64,000 nt of DNA, taken from the NCBI RefSeq assembly GCF_024159265.1, contig NZ_JAMYWY010000001.1, positions 248,001 through 312,000 on the forward strand, given 5' to 3'. The translations under genes and the position numbers were made by a program. This DNA is from Paenibacillus sp. 1781tsa1. GTDB lineage: Bacteria > Bacillota > Bacilli > Paenibacillales > Paenibacillaceae. The notes beneath the pieces were generated by a model. It was given only the letters and a program-made list of their open reading frames with translations. It searched no databases and had not been told where the DNA came from. Of the stretch, positions 17,063 through 26,601 are shown one piece after another (within the stretch, counting starts at the first letter, position 1; each line of letters begins with the position of its first letter).

Positions 17063-17140
17063 ATGATTGCCATCGGCATGATTGTACTCGCACTGGTGAT
17101 TTATCTCGGTTATGTGCTGGTGAAGCCGGAGAAATTCTGA
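17063..17140 (+). CDS. kdpF: Potassium-transporting ATPase KdpF subunit
   Basis: A 25-residue single-TM peptide ending in YVLVKPEKF, the hallmark C-terminus of KdpF, which stabilises the KdpABC complex in the membrane. GGGGGAGCGGA precedes the ATG. It lies 59 bases before kdpA in the canonical order. Confidence 0.9.
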   Translation: MIAIGMIVLALVIYLGYVLVKPEKF

Positions 17141-17199
17141 TGCTGACGATGTGCGTAATGCGGGAACAAGGGAAAGTCGAATAGGGAGGCAATGCGGAT

Positions 17200-18879
17200 A
17201 TGGGTATCGGTGTAGTGCAAGTAGCGGTGACGCTGCTTATCATCCTGCTGCTGGTGAAACCGGTGGGGAAATATGTAGTGAACGTGTTCGATGGACAGCG
17301 AACGGGGCTGAATCGGATTTTTGGCGGACCGGAGCGACTGCTCTATCGAGTAATGGGCGTACGCGAGAATGAATCCATGGGGTGGAAAAAGTACCTCACG
17401 GCGGTTCTCCTCTCGAACTTTGTAATGTTGGTATTGATGTTTCTGGTGCTGCGACTGCAAAAATATTTACCGCTCAATCCGGATGGGATTGACAATATGC
17501 CAGCGGCGCAGGCATTTAATACGGCTGTTTCGTTCATGACCAATACAAACTGGCAGTCTTATACGGGCGAGAACGCCCTGTCGTACCTGTCACAGATGCT
17601 GGCAGTGACATTCCCGATGTTTACGTCGGCAGCGACGGGGTTCGCGGTAGCCATTGCGTTCATTCGCGGGCTGATAGGCCGCCGGGATGAACTGGGGAAC
17701 TTTTACGTCGACCTTGTACGGTCGATTACGAGGATTTTTTTACCGCTGAGCTTCATCGTGGCCCTGTTCCTCGTGTTCCAGGGTGTGCCTCAGACGCTCG
17801 CGGGAGCGGTTAACGCAACGACGCTCGAAGGCGCGCAGCAGACCATTACACGTGGATTGGTCGCCTCACTGGAGTCGATCAAACACATTGGCACCAACGG
17901 TGGTGGCTGGTTTGGAACCAATGCTGCACATCCATTCGAGAATCCAACAGCCCTGAGCAATCTGGTGCATATCGTCTGCATGATGCTGTTGCCAACTGCG
18001 TTAGTCTACGCCTTCGGCTTGATGGTCAATAACCGGAAGCAAGGTTGGGCCTTGTTCGCAGCGATGAGTTTTCTTTTCCTTGTGATGTTGACCACGGTAT
18101 TTGTCTCCGAATATCGCGGTGTACCTGCGCTGGATGCAGCAGGTCTGCAGGGCAATATGGAAGGGAAAGAGGTCAGGTTCGGCATACCCGAGTCTGCTTT
18201 ATTCACAGCAGTCACGACGGCAGCCACAACAGGTTCAGTCAACAATATGCACGAGTCGCTCACTCCACTTGGAGGCATGGTATCACTGGCCCAGATGATG
18301 CTCAATAATGTGTTTGGTGGCAAAGGGGTAGGGCTGATCAACGGACTGTTGTATGTGATTCTGGCTGTGTTTATCTGTGGATTGATGGTGGGACGAACAC
18401 CTGAGTTCCTGGGCAAAAAAATCGAGGGCAAAGAAGTGAAGCTCGCATCCATCGCCTTGCTCATTCATCCTTTGATTATTCTTGCGCCAACGGCACTCGC
18501 ACTTATGCGGCCTGAAGCAGTTGCGTCCATTTCGAACGGGGGCATGCATGGCCTGACCGAAGTTCTCTATGCTTTTGCTTCGGGTGCAGCCAATAATGGA
18601 TCGGCCTTTGCCGGACTGAATGCCAATACAGACTTTTACAACATCGCGATTGGTATCGTTATGCTGCTGGGAAGGTACGTTTCCATGATCGCCATGCTCG
18701 CTATCGCGGGTTCACTTGCTACGAAACGGGTTGTACCTGTAACCACAGGTACATTGCGGACACACACACCTCTCTTTGCTGGCATTCTGGTCATGATGAT
18801 TGTTGTTGTCGGCGCACTTACATTCTTCCCTTCACTTGCCCTTGGACCGATCGCAGAACACTTGGCAATGATTCAATGA
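17200..18879 (+). CDS. kdpA: Potassium-transporting ATPase, potassium-binding subunit
   Basis: A 559-residue polytopic membrane protein, the normal KdpA length. KdpA is the channel-like subunit that selects K+. The four pore loops are visible: NTNWQSYTGE, GTNGGGWFGTNAAHPFENP, TTAATTGSVNNM and GAANNGSAFAGL. The start codon lies 10 bases after AGGGAGG. It is followed by kdpB and kdpC, with which it forms the high-affinity K+ pump made when K+ is scarce. Confidence 0.97.
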   Translation: MGIGVVQVAVTLLIILLLVKPVGKYVVNVFDGQRTGLNRIFGGPERLLYRVMGVRENESMGWKKYLTAVLLSNFVMLVLMFLVLRLQKYLPLNPDGIDNMPAAQAFNTAVSFMTNTNWQSYTGENALSYLSQMLAVTFPMFTSAATGFAVAIAFIRGLIGRRDELGNFYVDLVRSITRIFLPLSFIVALFLVFQGVPQTLAGAVNATTLEGAQQTITRGLVASLESIKHIGTNGGGWFGTNAAHPFENPTALSNLVHIVCMMLLPTALVYAFGLMVNNRKQGWALFAAMSFLFLVMLTTVFVSEYRGVPALDAAGLQGNMEGKEVRFGIPESALFTAVTTAATTGSVNNMHESLTPLGGMVSLAQMMLNNVFGGKGVGLINGLLYVILAVFICGLMVGRTPEFLGKKIEGKEVKLASIALLIHPLIILAPTALALMRPEAVASISNGGMHGLTEVLYAFASGAANNGSAFAGLNANTDFYNIAIGIVMLLGRYVSMIAMLAIAGSLATKRVVPVTTGTLRTHTPLFAGILVMMIVVVGALTFFPSLALGPIAEHLAMIQ

Positions 18880-18946
18880 GGGATACGACAGGGGCTCTAC
18901 AGGGTAATTGGTGTATCGACGTAACGTATGGAGGTGGCAGTGCACG

Positions 18947-21088
18947 ATGAATGCAGTCGAACGAAAGAAGGAGCAGCCGATGCAACACATGGATACAGAA
19001 ATGTTTAGAACGAAGGGCAATGAGCCGGATAACAATCGAGGTTATATTCAACGTGATCCCGGATCGAAAAGGTCGTTAAGCAAGGATATGATACTTCAGG
19101 CTTCACTGGATGCGTTCAAGAAGCTTAATCCAGTGGTCATGATCAAAAATCCGGTCATGTTTATTGTCGAGGTAGGAACATTCATTACGCTTTTACTGTG
19201 CATCAATCCAGATCTTTTCACCGCATCGGAAGCTGGGCGCGGGTACAACATTGCCGTGTTTTTCATTTTGCTGTTCACGCTGCTATTTGCCAACTTCGCG
19301 GAGGCACTTGCAGAAGGTAGAGGTAAAGCGCAGGCGGATACGTTACGCAAGACGAAGTCAGACACCATGGCCAATCTGGTACAGAAGGACGGAATAATCC
19401 GACACGTGTCTTCGACCCAATTGAAAAAAGGCGATATGGTACGTGTGGAAGTTGGTGAACTGATCCCAACGGACGGTGAGATTATAGAAGGCTTGGCCTC
19501 TATTGATGAATCGGCCATTACGGGAGAATCTGCCCCGGTCATCAAGGAAGCGGGAGGCGATTTTTCATCGGTTACCGGGGGCACACGCGTCGTGTCCGAT
19601 TATATCGTCATGCGTGTACAGACCGATCCGGGGGAGTCATTCCTTGACCGGATGATCTCTCTGGTTGAGGGTGCACAGCGCCAGAAAACACCCAATGAAA
19701 TAGCACTGACAACCCTTCTCGCCGTATTAACGCTGATCTTTCTGATCGTCATACTCACGATGGTTCCGATGGCGAATTACCTGGGTATTCGACTGGATCT
19801 GGCGACCCTGATCGCACTGCTCGTCTGCCTGATCCCAACCACCATTGGTGGATTACTGTCTGCCATTGGTATTGCCGGGATGGACCGTGTTACGCAGTTC
19901 AATGTGCTCGCCATGTCAGGTAAAGCGGTGGAAGCAGCCGGGGATATCGACACGTTGATTCTGGACAAAACAGGAACGATCACATACGGAAACCGCATGG
20001 CATCTGAGTTTATTCCCGTTCAGGGCATTACTTCGTCAGAGATGACGCAAGCTGCTTTACAGGCTTCTGTGCGAGATGAGACCCCGGAAGGGCGTTCTGT
20101 GGTGGAACTGGCAGGCAAACAAGGTCAGAGCTGGGCTGAGAGGGAGTATGCACATGCGGAAAATGTGGAATTCACGGCAGAGACCCGGATGTCCGGTCTC
20201 AATCTGAGCAGCGGAATGAAGATCCGCAAAGGTGCGGTAGATGCGATCAAAAGATATATCGCTTCCGAAGGAGGCCGTATACCGGGGGATCTGGATGAGA
20301 TCGCAAATCGAATTGCAAAGGCTGGGGGTACGCCGCTTGCTGTAGCTATCGATGAACGCATCTACGGTGTGATCTATCTGAAAGACACTGTGAAGCCAGG
20401 GCTGAAAGAGAAGTTCGCTGAGATGCGCGCCATGGGTATCAAGACCATTATGTGTACAGGCGACAATCCGTTAACCGCAGCGACCATCGCGCTGGAAGCG
20501 GGCGTGGATGATTTTATTGCCGAAGCGAAGCCCGAGGACAAGATTGCGGCGATCAAAAAAGAGCAGCAGGAGGGCAAACTCGTCGCTATGACGGGCGACG
20601 GTACCAACGATGCTCCTGCTCTGGCACAGGCCGATGTGGGCCTGGCGATGAATTCGGGCACCATGGCGGCCAAGGAAGCGGCCAACATGATTGACTTGGA
20701 TTCCGACCCGACCAAGCTATTGTCGGTCGTCTCCATTGGCAAACAGCTGCTGATTACACGCGGTGCGCTCACAACCTTTTCGATATCCAATGATATCGCG
20801 AAATATTTTGCCATCATCCCAGCCATGTTTATCCTCGCCATGCCGCAACTTCAGGCGCTGAATATTATGAATCTGGCTTCACCGCAGTCTGCGATCCTGT
20901 CGGCGCTCATCTTCAACGCCATTATCATTCCGCTACTCATTCCTATCGCAATGAAAGGGGTCAAGTATCGGGCGATGTCAGCCGAACGGCTGCTTGGGCG
21001 CAATGTGTTCATCTATGGCGTAGGTGGTGTGATGGTACCTTTTATCGGCATTAAGCTCATTGATATGGTTCTGTCGGGGATTCTTTGA
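18947..21088 (+). CDS. kdpB: Potassium-transporting P-type ATPase, catalytic subunit
   Basis: About 713 residues, slightly longer than usual because of a hydrophilic N-terminal extension of about 40 residues. It has the P-type ATPase signatures: [10 protein letters not shown], the phosphorylated Asp340 in [17 protein letters not shown], and [20 protein letters not shown]. Substrate-linked membrane segments include [17 protein letters not shown]. It hydrolyses ATP to drive K+ through KdpA. The ATG at 18947 follows GGAGG by 12 bases; a TTG 13 codons earlier lies before that site and is rejected. Confidence 0.96.
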   Translation: MNAVERKKEQPMQHMDTEMFRTKGNEPDNNRGYIQRDPGSKRSLSKDMILQASLDAFKKLNPVVMIKNPVMFIVEVGTFITLLLCINPDLFTASEAGRGYNIAVFFILLFTLLFANFAEALAEGRGKAQADTLRKTKSDTMANLVQKDGIIRHVSSTQLKKGDMVRVEVGELIPTDGEIIEGLASIDESAITGESAPVIKEAGGDFSSVTGGTRVVSDYIVMRVQTDPGESFLDRMISLVEGAQRQKTPNEIALTTLLAVLTLIFLIVILTMVPMANYLGIRLDLATLIALLVCLIPTTIGGLLSAIGIAGMDRVTQFNVLAMSGKAVEAAGDIDTLILDKTGTITYGNRMASEFIPVQGITSSEMTQAALQASVRDETPEGRSVVELAGKQGQSWAEREYAHAENVEFTAETRMSGLNLSSGMKIRKGAVDAIKRYIASEGGRIPGDLDEIANRIAKAGGTPLAVAIDERIYGVIYLKDTVKPGLKEKFAEMRAMGIKTIMCTGDNPLTAATIALEAGVDDFIAEAKPEDKIAAIKKEQQEGKLVAMTGDGTNDAPALAQADVGLAMNSGTMAAKEAANMIDLDSDPTKLLSVVSIGKQLLITRGALTTFSISNDIAKYFAIIPAMFILAMPQLQALNIMNLASPQSAILSALIFNAIIIPLLIPIAMKGVKYRAMSAERLLGRNVFIYGVGGVMVPFIGIKLIDMVLSGIL

Positions 21089-21187
21089 GAAAACGATGTG
21101 ATCTCGAAACTTTGAACTAAAGCGTGATAGACTGCAACGTTTAGTGAAATTGTCCTTTTATCCTAATGAATTCAGGAAGTGATCTGT

Positions 21188-21748
21188 ATGAACATGTTCT
21201 TACCCGCCGTAAGGCTATCCGTTGTGCTTATGCTGATATGCGGTTTAATCTACCCGCTTGTAACGACTGGCGTAGCCCAACTTCTCTTCCCTGCGCAGGC
21301 GAATGGCAGTCTGATTACGCAAGATGAGAAAATCATCGGCTCGTCACTGCTGGCGCAGGAAATTCAATCGCCGGGGCTGTTCCAGCCCCGGGCATCCAAT
21401 GCCGGTTATGACCCAACGGCTTCAGCCGGTTCGAATCGTGCCGTAGCTTCGGATGAGTATATCAGCGAGATGAAGGAAAAGATTGCTCAGCTCCAGCAGG
21501 AAAATCCGGGATTGAAGCAGATCCCTGCTGATCTCGTGACGGGTTCAGGCTCTGGACTTGATCCGGATCTCTCTCCAGAAGCCGCTGAGGCACAGATCCC
21601 ACGCATTAGCGAAGCTACGGGGCTTAGTGAACAGCAGCTTGTGCAACTTGTAAATGAGCATACGGAAGGTCGTCAGATGGGTATATTCGGGGAACCACGT
21701 GTGAATGTAACGGCTCTGAATCTGGCGCTGACAGCAGAAATGAACTAA
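21188..21748 (+). CDS. kdpC: Potassium-transporting ATPase KdpC subunit
   Basis: A 186-residue protein with one N-terminal TM (residues about 5-28) and a periplasm-type soluble domain on the outer face. KdpC motifs are PQASNAGYDP-like (RASNAGYDPTASAGSN), SGSGLDPDLSPEAAEAQIPRI and NVTALNLAL at the end. KdpC helps assemble KdpAB and ATP binding. The ATG lies 8 bases after AGGAAG. The kdpB-kdpC gap is about 100 bases with no clear terminator. Confidence 0.95.
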   Translation: MNMFLPAVRLSVVLMLICGLIYPLVTTGVAQLLFPAQANGSLITQDEKIIGSSLLAQEIQSPGLFQPRASNAGYDPTASAGSNRAVASDEYISEMKEKIAQLQQENPGLKQIPADLVTGSGSGLDPDLSPEAAEAQIPRISEATGLSEQQLVQLVNEHTEGRQMGIFGEPRVNVTALNLALTAEMN

Positions 21749-21840
21749 CGAACGAACATATTAGCCTGCTCACGATATATCGGGAGGGGCTTTCTCCATT
21801 TGTTTCATCCTATTTTTAAAGGAAAGGGGGAGAGGGACGG

Positions 21841-24180
21841 ATGGAAGACAGCTTCAAGCGTAAGTCACCGGAAGAGATGCTGAAGATGATTACGAAGCTG
21901 CAGCAGGGTACGCTCAAAATCTACATCGGCCCAGTCAGCGGATCAGGCAAAACGTATCACATGTTACGAGAAGGGAATACGTTGCGCGAGCAGGGCATTG
22001 ATGTGGTCATCTGCGCCGTCTCCACAATGCGCAGACCGGAAACGGTGGAACAGCTTGGCGCACTCGAACGGATCCCAAGTATTCACTGGTTACGCGAGAG
22101 TGATGATGCAGAGATGAAAGATCTGAACTTGGATGCGCTGCTGGCGCGTAATCCGGAGGTTGTGCTGGTGGATGGTTTGGCACATCGCAACAGAGAAGGT
22201 GCTCGGTATGCTACCCGGCTGGAGGACATTCAGTTTTTGCTCCGAAACAACATCAGTGTCATGACAACGGTGAATGTGTATGAGCTGGAAGGCTATACCG
22301 AGCTGGCACGGCAGCTCACCGGTATCGCAGCAGAACATACGGTACCTGCGGATACACTGGAACTTGCGGATGAAGTCAAGCTGATTGACGTCACGCCGGA
22401 AACTATACTGAGCCGTCTGGCAGAAGGTCATCTGAAGGGGCATGAGGGAGAAGCAGTATTTCGTCAAGGCAATCTGGGTATTCTGCGCGAACTGGCCCTG
22501 AGATTGGTTGCAGAAGGGGTGAATGAATCCCTGCGTGAGCATCGGGAGGAGATGGGAATTACCGTCACAACAGGCATCATGGAACGAATTCTGGTGTCCA
22601 CGCAATATCATTGGAACGGCTCGATCTATATCCGGCGCGGACAACAGATTGCCAAACGGCTGAATGGTGATTTGTGCGCCGTGGTTTTTCGGAATATGAA
22701 GCAACCGTTAACCAAGGAGGCAACCGTATTTCGGCGCAATATGATCAAGTTGGTAGAGAAGTTTGGCGGCCATATGGAGGAGCTGTCTATATTACACCGT
22801 CGCAACATCCCGTCTACACTGGCGCGTTACGCCATGGAGCATCAGATTACCCGGATTGTGATGGGACACTCCCGGCGTACGCGCTGGCAGGAATTGTGGC
22901 AAGGGTCCGTTGTGAACTCGCTGCTACGCAGATTACGTGGTGTTGATCTGTTTCTGGTTGCTGATCGAGCGGCCCGGGAAGGTAAACAAGTGGTTCCGGC
23001 CAAGGTAAACGATGTGGAGTCGCTGACATACCGCAGACTAAGCGAGCAGGAAATGAAGGAACAGATTGGTCAGATTCAGCGCGGCACATTCAAAATATAT
23101 ATCGGAGCCGCACCAGGTGTAGGCAAAACCTACATGATGCTGCGGGAAGGCAATGATTTGCTCCGTAAGGGCATTGATGTGCAGATCGGCTTGCTGGAGA
23201 CCCATGGGCGGGCGGAAACCGTGGAGCAGATTGGCCACCTCTCTGTGATCCCTCGCGCACAACGCGTTTATCAGGGAACTCGTCTGGAAGAGATGGACAC
23301 GGAGGCCATTCTGCATCTTTGTCCGGAAGTGGTGCTTGTGGATGAGCTGGCGCATACGAATGTACCCGGGAGTGTTCGGCAAAAGCGTTATGAAGATGTT
23401 CTGCTACTGCTGAATGCAGGCATCTCGGTGATTACCACAATGAATGTACAGCATCTCGAAAGTCTGAATGATGCCGTTGAACATATTACAGGTGTTCGTG
23501 TCCGCGAGACCGTACCCGATCGGATCATTCAGATGGCGGATGAGGTGCAGCTGATTGATGTGGCGCCCCAGGCCTTGCGGCAGCGCATGAGGGAGGGTAA
23601 AATCTATGCAACTGCCAAGGTCGAGCAAGCCCTTGCGAATTTCTTCAAAATCGGTAATCTGATTGCCTTGCGAGAACTTGCCCTGCGCGAACTGGCGGAC
23701 GATGTCGATGAACGGCTTGAAACACAGCAGGCTAAAATTACACTTCGAGGACCTTGGCGCAGACAGGAAGCGGTCTTTGTATGTGTAAGCAGTGATCGTC
23801 ATGCCGAGCGGCTGATCCGGCGGGGATTCCGCATGGCTTTCCGTCTAAAAGCCATCTGGCACGTACATCATATCCACATCGGTGAGTCCATGAGTGACGA
23901 AGTGAAGTGTCATCTGGAAGTATTGGAGCAGCTGACGATTCGGCTTGGTGGTCAATTTCATATTCATCATAGTCCAAGGCTGCGCGATGTACCTGAAATT
24001 TTGGCAAGAAAAGCATCGGAGGCGAGAGCAACCCAGTTGGTGGTCGGGCAGGCAAAACGGGTGTGGTGGCTGAATGGCTACCGCGGCTCAGGGTCGGTGG
24101 TCAACCGACTTGTACGCTTGTCGCGGCATCTGGATATATTGATCGTTGCAGATTACGATTATGAACTGAGCGGGATGTGA
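21841..24180 (+). CDS. kdpD: Tandemly duplicated KdpD sensor/Usp protein without kinase domain
   Basis: 779 residues made of two copies, offset about 390 residues, of the KdpD sensor domain plus a universal-stress-like (Usp) domain. Walker A: GPVSGSGKT at 30-38 and GAAPGVGKT at 422-430. The second copy has the conserved DELAHTN (501-507); the first has DGLAHRN (111-117), losing the acidic Walker-B residue. Parallel blocks continue throughout (TTVNVYELEGY/TTMNVQHLESL; LADEVKLIDVTPE/MADEVQLIDVAPQ; GNLGILRELALR/GNLIALRELALR). No TM, HisKA or ATPase domain is present; those are on the next gene, 4 bases away. KdpD senses K+ need and, in Firmicutes, c-di-AMP through the Usp domain. I do not see the FTAxY part of the known c-di-AMP motif in either copy. 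The intact second copy is probably the functional sensor. Confidence 0.9.
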   Translation: MEDSFKRKSPEEMLKMITKLQQGTLKIYIGPVSGSGKTYHMLREGNTLREQGIDVVICAVSTMRRPETVEQLGALERIPSIHWLRESDDAEMKDLNLDALLARNPEVVLVDGLAHRNREGARYATRLEDIQFLLRNNISVMTTVNVYELEGYTELARQLTGIAAEHTVPADTLELADEVKLIDVTPETILSRLAEGHLKGHEGEAVFRQGNLGILRELALRLVAEGVNESLREHREEMGITVTTGIMERILVSTQYHWNGSIYIRRGQQIAKRLNGDLCAVVFRNMKQPLTKEATVFRRNMIKLVEKFGGHMEELSILHRRNIPSTLARYAMEHQITRIVMGHSRRTRWQELWQGSVVNSLLRRLRGVDLFLVADRAAREGKQVVPAKVNDVESLTYRRLSEQEMKEQIGQIQRGTFKIYIGAAPGVGKTYMMLREGNDLLRKGIDVQIGLLETHGRAETVEQIGHLSVIPRAQRVYQGTRLEEMDTEAILHLCPEVVLVDELAHTNVPGSVRQKRYEDVLLLLNAGISVITTMNVQHLESLNDAVEHITGVRVRETVPDRIIQMADEVQLIDVAPQALRQRMREGKIYATAKVEQALANFFKIGNLIALRELALRELADDVDERLETQQAKITLRGPWRRQEAVFVCVSSDRHAERLIRRGFRMAFRLKAIWHVHHIHIGESMSDEVKCHLEVLEQLTIRLGGQFHIHHSPRLRDVPEILARKASEARATQLVVGQAKRVWWLNGYRGSGSVVNRLVRLSRHLDILIVADYDYELSGM

Positions 24181-24184
24181 ATGG

Positions 24185-25780
24185 ATGTTGTCTGAACGAA
24201 TAAAAAAAGAAACGCGGGCATCCCACGGGAAACGGGTTCCGTCATATGTGTGGGTGACGCTTGGGGTGACGCTGCTAACTTTGCTGCTTCATGCTATTGG
24301 CATGAGTGGTGATCAGGTTAACGTAGCGCTTGTATACCTGTTTCCCGTTCTGGTGAGTGCTGTGTATTGGGGAATGGGTCCAGCTGTATATGCCGCGAGT
24401 TTTAGTGTCATTATGTTTGACTTCTTTTTTGTACCGCCATATCTGAGCTTTACGGTTGAGGATTTGAGATATCTCATCTCCTTTGTTGTGTATCTTGCGG
24501 TGGCAATCCTGACAGCAAGTCTTGCAGGTCGGTTGCGACAACAACTGGAGATGGTAAAAGCACGTGAAGCCACAACTAACTCCCTGTACGCATTGAGTCG
24601 TCAGATGACAGCCATTACGGATCTGAATACGTTGCTGGTTAACATTGCAACCCAGGTTTCGCTCACCTTGGGCAAACCAGCAGCGGTGTATCTTCCCGAT
24701 GGTCAGGGGGATCTACTGGTTACAAGCTCTTCTTCACCCGCATCAGAAGGGGAAAAGGATAACTGGGGGAATGGAGAGTCGGAGATTGCCATTGCCAAAT
24801 GGGTGTATCATCACGGACAGATCGCAGGTAAGGGATCATCCGCTTTACGGGAATCTCCCGGACTATATGTGCCGCTGCGCACAGAGGAGCAGATACATGG
24901 CGTGCTTGCCGTGAGTATGGACGCTGGCGAGTCTCATGAGCAGCAAGAACAGCTTCGTCTGTTGGAGGCATGTGGTGGACTGGCGGCAGGTGCCATTGCA
25001 CGAGTCAAGCTGGCGGAGAAGGCACGATTGGCGCAGATCACTGCTGAATCAGAGCGTATACGCACAGCGCTGCTGGACTCTGTCTCTCATGAATTGCGTA
25101 CGCCCCTAACTGCCATTATCGGCTCGGCTACGGGATTGTTGGAGAATGATACTCTTTTTACACCCGAGGATCGGAGAGAATTAACAGGCAATATTCGGGA
25201 TGGAGCCTTGCGCATGAATCGTCTCGTCACAAATCTGTTGGGCATGGTTCGGCTGGAGAGCGGCATGTTGCAACTGAACCGGAAATGGTGTGACGTGGGA
25301 GACATAATTAGCGCTGTACTGACACAAGTTCGGGAATTCAGTCCGCATCGCAAAGTTCAAGTTGAACTGCCTGATGATCCGGCCTTCATCTACGGAGATG
25401 AAGTATTGCTGGAGCAGGTGCTGGTCAATATCGTCAGCAACGCCATCAAATATTCGTCTGATGAGAGCCAGATTGTCATCACTGTGACGAGTAATAAGAG
25501 TCCAAGTCAATTGACCATCTGGGTAGCTGATCAAGGTGTCGGTATACCGGAAGCGGAAAGATTGCGTATATTTGATAAGTTCTATCGCTCAGAGTCTACT
25601 CAGCATGTCACAGGAACAGGGCTTGGTCTGGCGATCTGCAAAGGCATTGTGGAAGTCCACAGAGGTACCATTGTGGCAGAGTCGAATCCGGGCGGGGGAA
25701 CGAGAATGCGCATAGAACTCCCCATGGAGGCTCACGGATCGCGGTTTCCCTATTCAGAACAAGGAGAGGTTGAAGAATAA
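24185..25780 (+). CDS. Membrane sensor histidine kinase, C-terminal half of a split KdpD
   Basis: 531 residues. Four TM segments in a DUF4118 membrane domain (residues about 20-115, including VYLFPVLVSAVYWG and FFFVPPYLSFTV), a GAF-like domain (about 130-290), a HisKA dimerisation domain with phospho-acceptor His302 (SVSHELRTPLTA), and a HATPase_c domain with N box (NIVSNAIKYS), ADQGVGIP and GTGLGLAICKGI. It equals the C-terminal part of ordinary KdpD. Only 4 bases separate it from the duplicated sensor gene and 1 base from kdpE. It must work with the sensor protein as a two-polypeptide KdpD. Confidence 0.92.
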   Translation: MLSERIKKETRASHGKRVPSYVWVTLGVTLLTLLLHAIGMSGDQVNVALVYLFPVLVSAVYWGMGPAVYAASFSVIMFDFFFVPPYLSFTVEDLRYLISFVVYLAVAILTASLAGRLRQQLEMVKAREATTNSLYALSRQMTAITDLNTLLVNIATQVSLTLGKPAAVYLPDGQGDLLVTSSSSPASEGEKDNWGNGESEIAIAKWVYHHGQIAGKGSSALRESPGLYVPLRTEEQIHGVLAVSMDAGESHEQQEQLRLLEACGGLAAGAIARVKLAEKARLAQITAESERIRTALLDSVSHELRTPLTAIIGSATGLLENDTLFTPEDRRELTGNIRDGALRMNRLVTNLLGMVRLESGMLQLNRKWCDVGDIISAVLTQVREFSPHRKVQVELPDDPAFIYGDEVLLEQVLVNIVSNAIKYSSDESQIVITVTSNKSPSQLTIWVADQGVGIPEAERLRIFDKFYRSESTQHVTGTGLGLAICKGIVEVHRGTIVAESNPGGGTRMRIELPMEAHGSRFPYSEQGEVEE

Positions 25781-25781
25781 C

Positions 25782-26483
25782 ATGAACGCACCACTAGGGG
25801 CTCGTATACTGGTGATCGATGATGAGCCGCAGATTCGCAAATTGCTCAAGGTCACTCTTCAGGCACACCAATTCGAACTCCACGAGTGTGGAGAGGGCGA
25901 AGAGGGTGTTATTCAGGCGAGTATTGTACATCCGGATCTGATCATCCTTGATCTTGGTTTGCCAGGCATGTCTGGCATGGAGGTACTTCGCCGCATTCGC
26001 GAATGGTCGCAAGTCCCGATCATTGTGCTGACAGCGAAGGATCAGGAGGGAGACAAAATTGCCGCATTGGATGGTGGTGCAGATGATTATGTGACCAAAC
26101 CATTCGGAATGGGTGAGTTGGTCGCCCGTATTCGGGTGGCGCTGCGTCATGTAGCCAAAACGACGGATGAGCCAATACTGCGCTTCGGAGCACTGACGGT
26201 TGATCTGGCCCAAAGGCAGGTCGAACTGGAGGGGAATTTGGTCAAATTAACCCCAACGGAATATGAGATGCTGAAGGTGCTCGCCTCGAATGCGGGTAAG
26301 ATCATCACCCAGCGTCAGCTTTTGCAGCAAGTATGGGGAGGGCATCATCATGAGTCCGACAGCCATTATCTTCGGGTATATGTGGGACATCTGCGCAAGA
26401 AATTAAATGAAGATCCAACCAAGCCACGATATATTCAGACGGAGCCTGGCATTGGTTATCGCTTTTTGCTCCCTGCCGAATAA
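25782..26483 (+). CDS. kdpE: KdpE response regulator, OmpR/PhoB family
   Basis: 233 residues: receiver domain with phospho-acceptor Asp57 (LIILDLGLPGMSG), acid pocket IDDEPQIRK, Lys in DDYVTKPFG, and a C-terminal OmpR-type winged helix (KLTPTEYEMLKVLA, HYLRVYVGHLRKKL, ETEPGIGYRF-like ending). It activates the kdp promoter when phosphorylated. The ATG is preferred over a TTG 4 codons earlier because the AAGGAGAGG site ends at that TTG. It is the last gene of the Kdp cluster. Confidence 0.95.
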   Translation: MNAPLGARILVIDDEPQIRKLLKVTLQAHQFELHECGEGEEGVIQASIVHPDLIILDLGLPGMSGMEVLRRIREWSQVPIIVLTAKDQEGDKIAALDGGADDYVTKPFGMGELVARIRVALRHVAKTTDEPILRFGALTVDLAQRQVELEGNLVKLTPTEYEMLKVLASNAGKIITQRQLLQQVWGGHHHESDSHYLRVYVGHLRKKLNEDPTKPRYIQTEPGIGYRFLLPAE

Positions 26484-26559
26484 GGTTTAAGGGAGCAGCG
26501 AGACATTTCTTAATAGTGATGTGATGCACGCCTCAGCGGGTGAGCGTTATTGAAGAGCA

Positions 26560-26600
26560 AAACACCGTCCCCTTTGGCTGCAAAGGAACGGTGCTTTTGT
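26560..26600. terminator. Bidirectional terminator between kdpE and the GH4 gene
   Basis: CACCGT-CCCCTTTG and CAAAGGAACGGTG form a stem with a GCTG loop. Short T-runs flank both sides (CTTTTGT rightward, TTTTGC leftward). Confidence 0.75.
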
Positions 26601-26601
26601 A

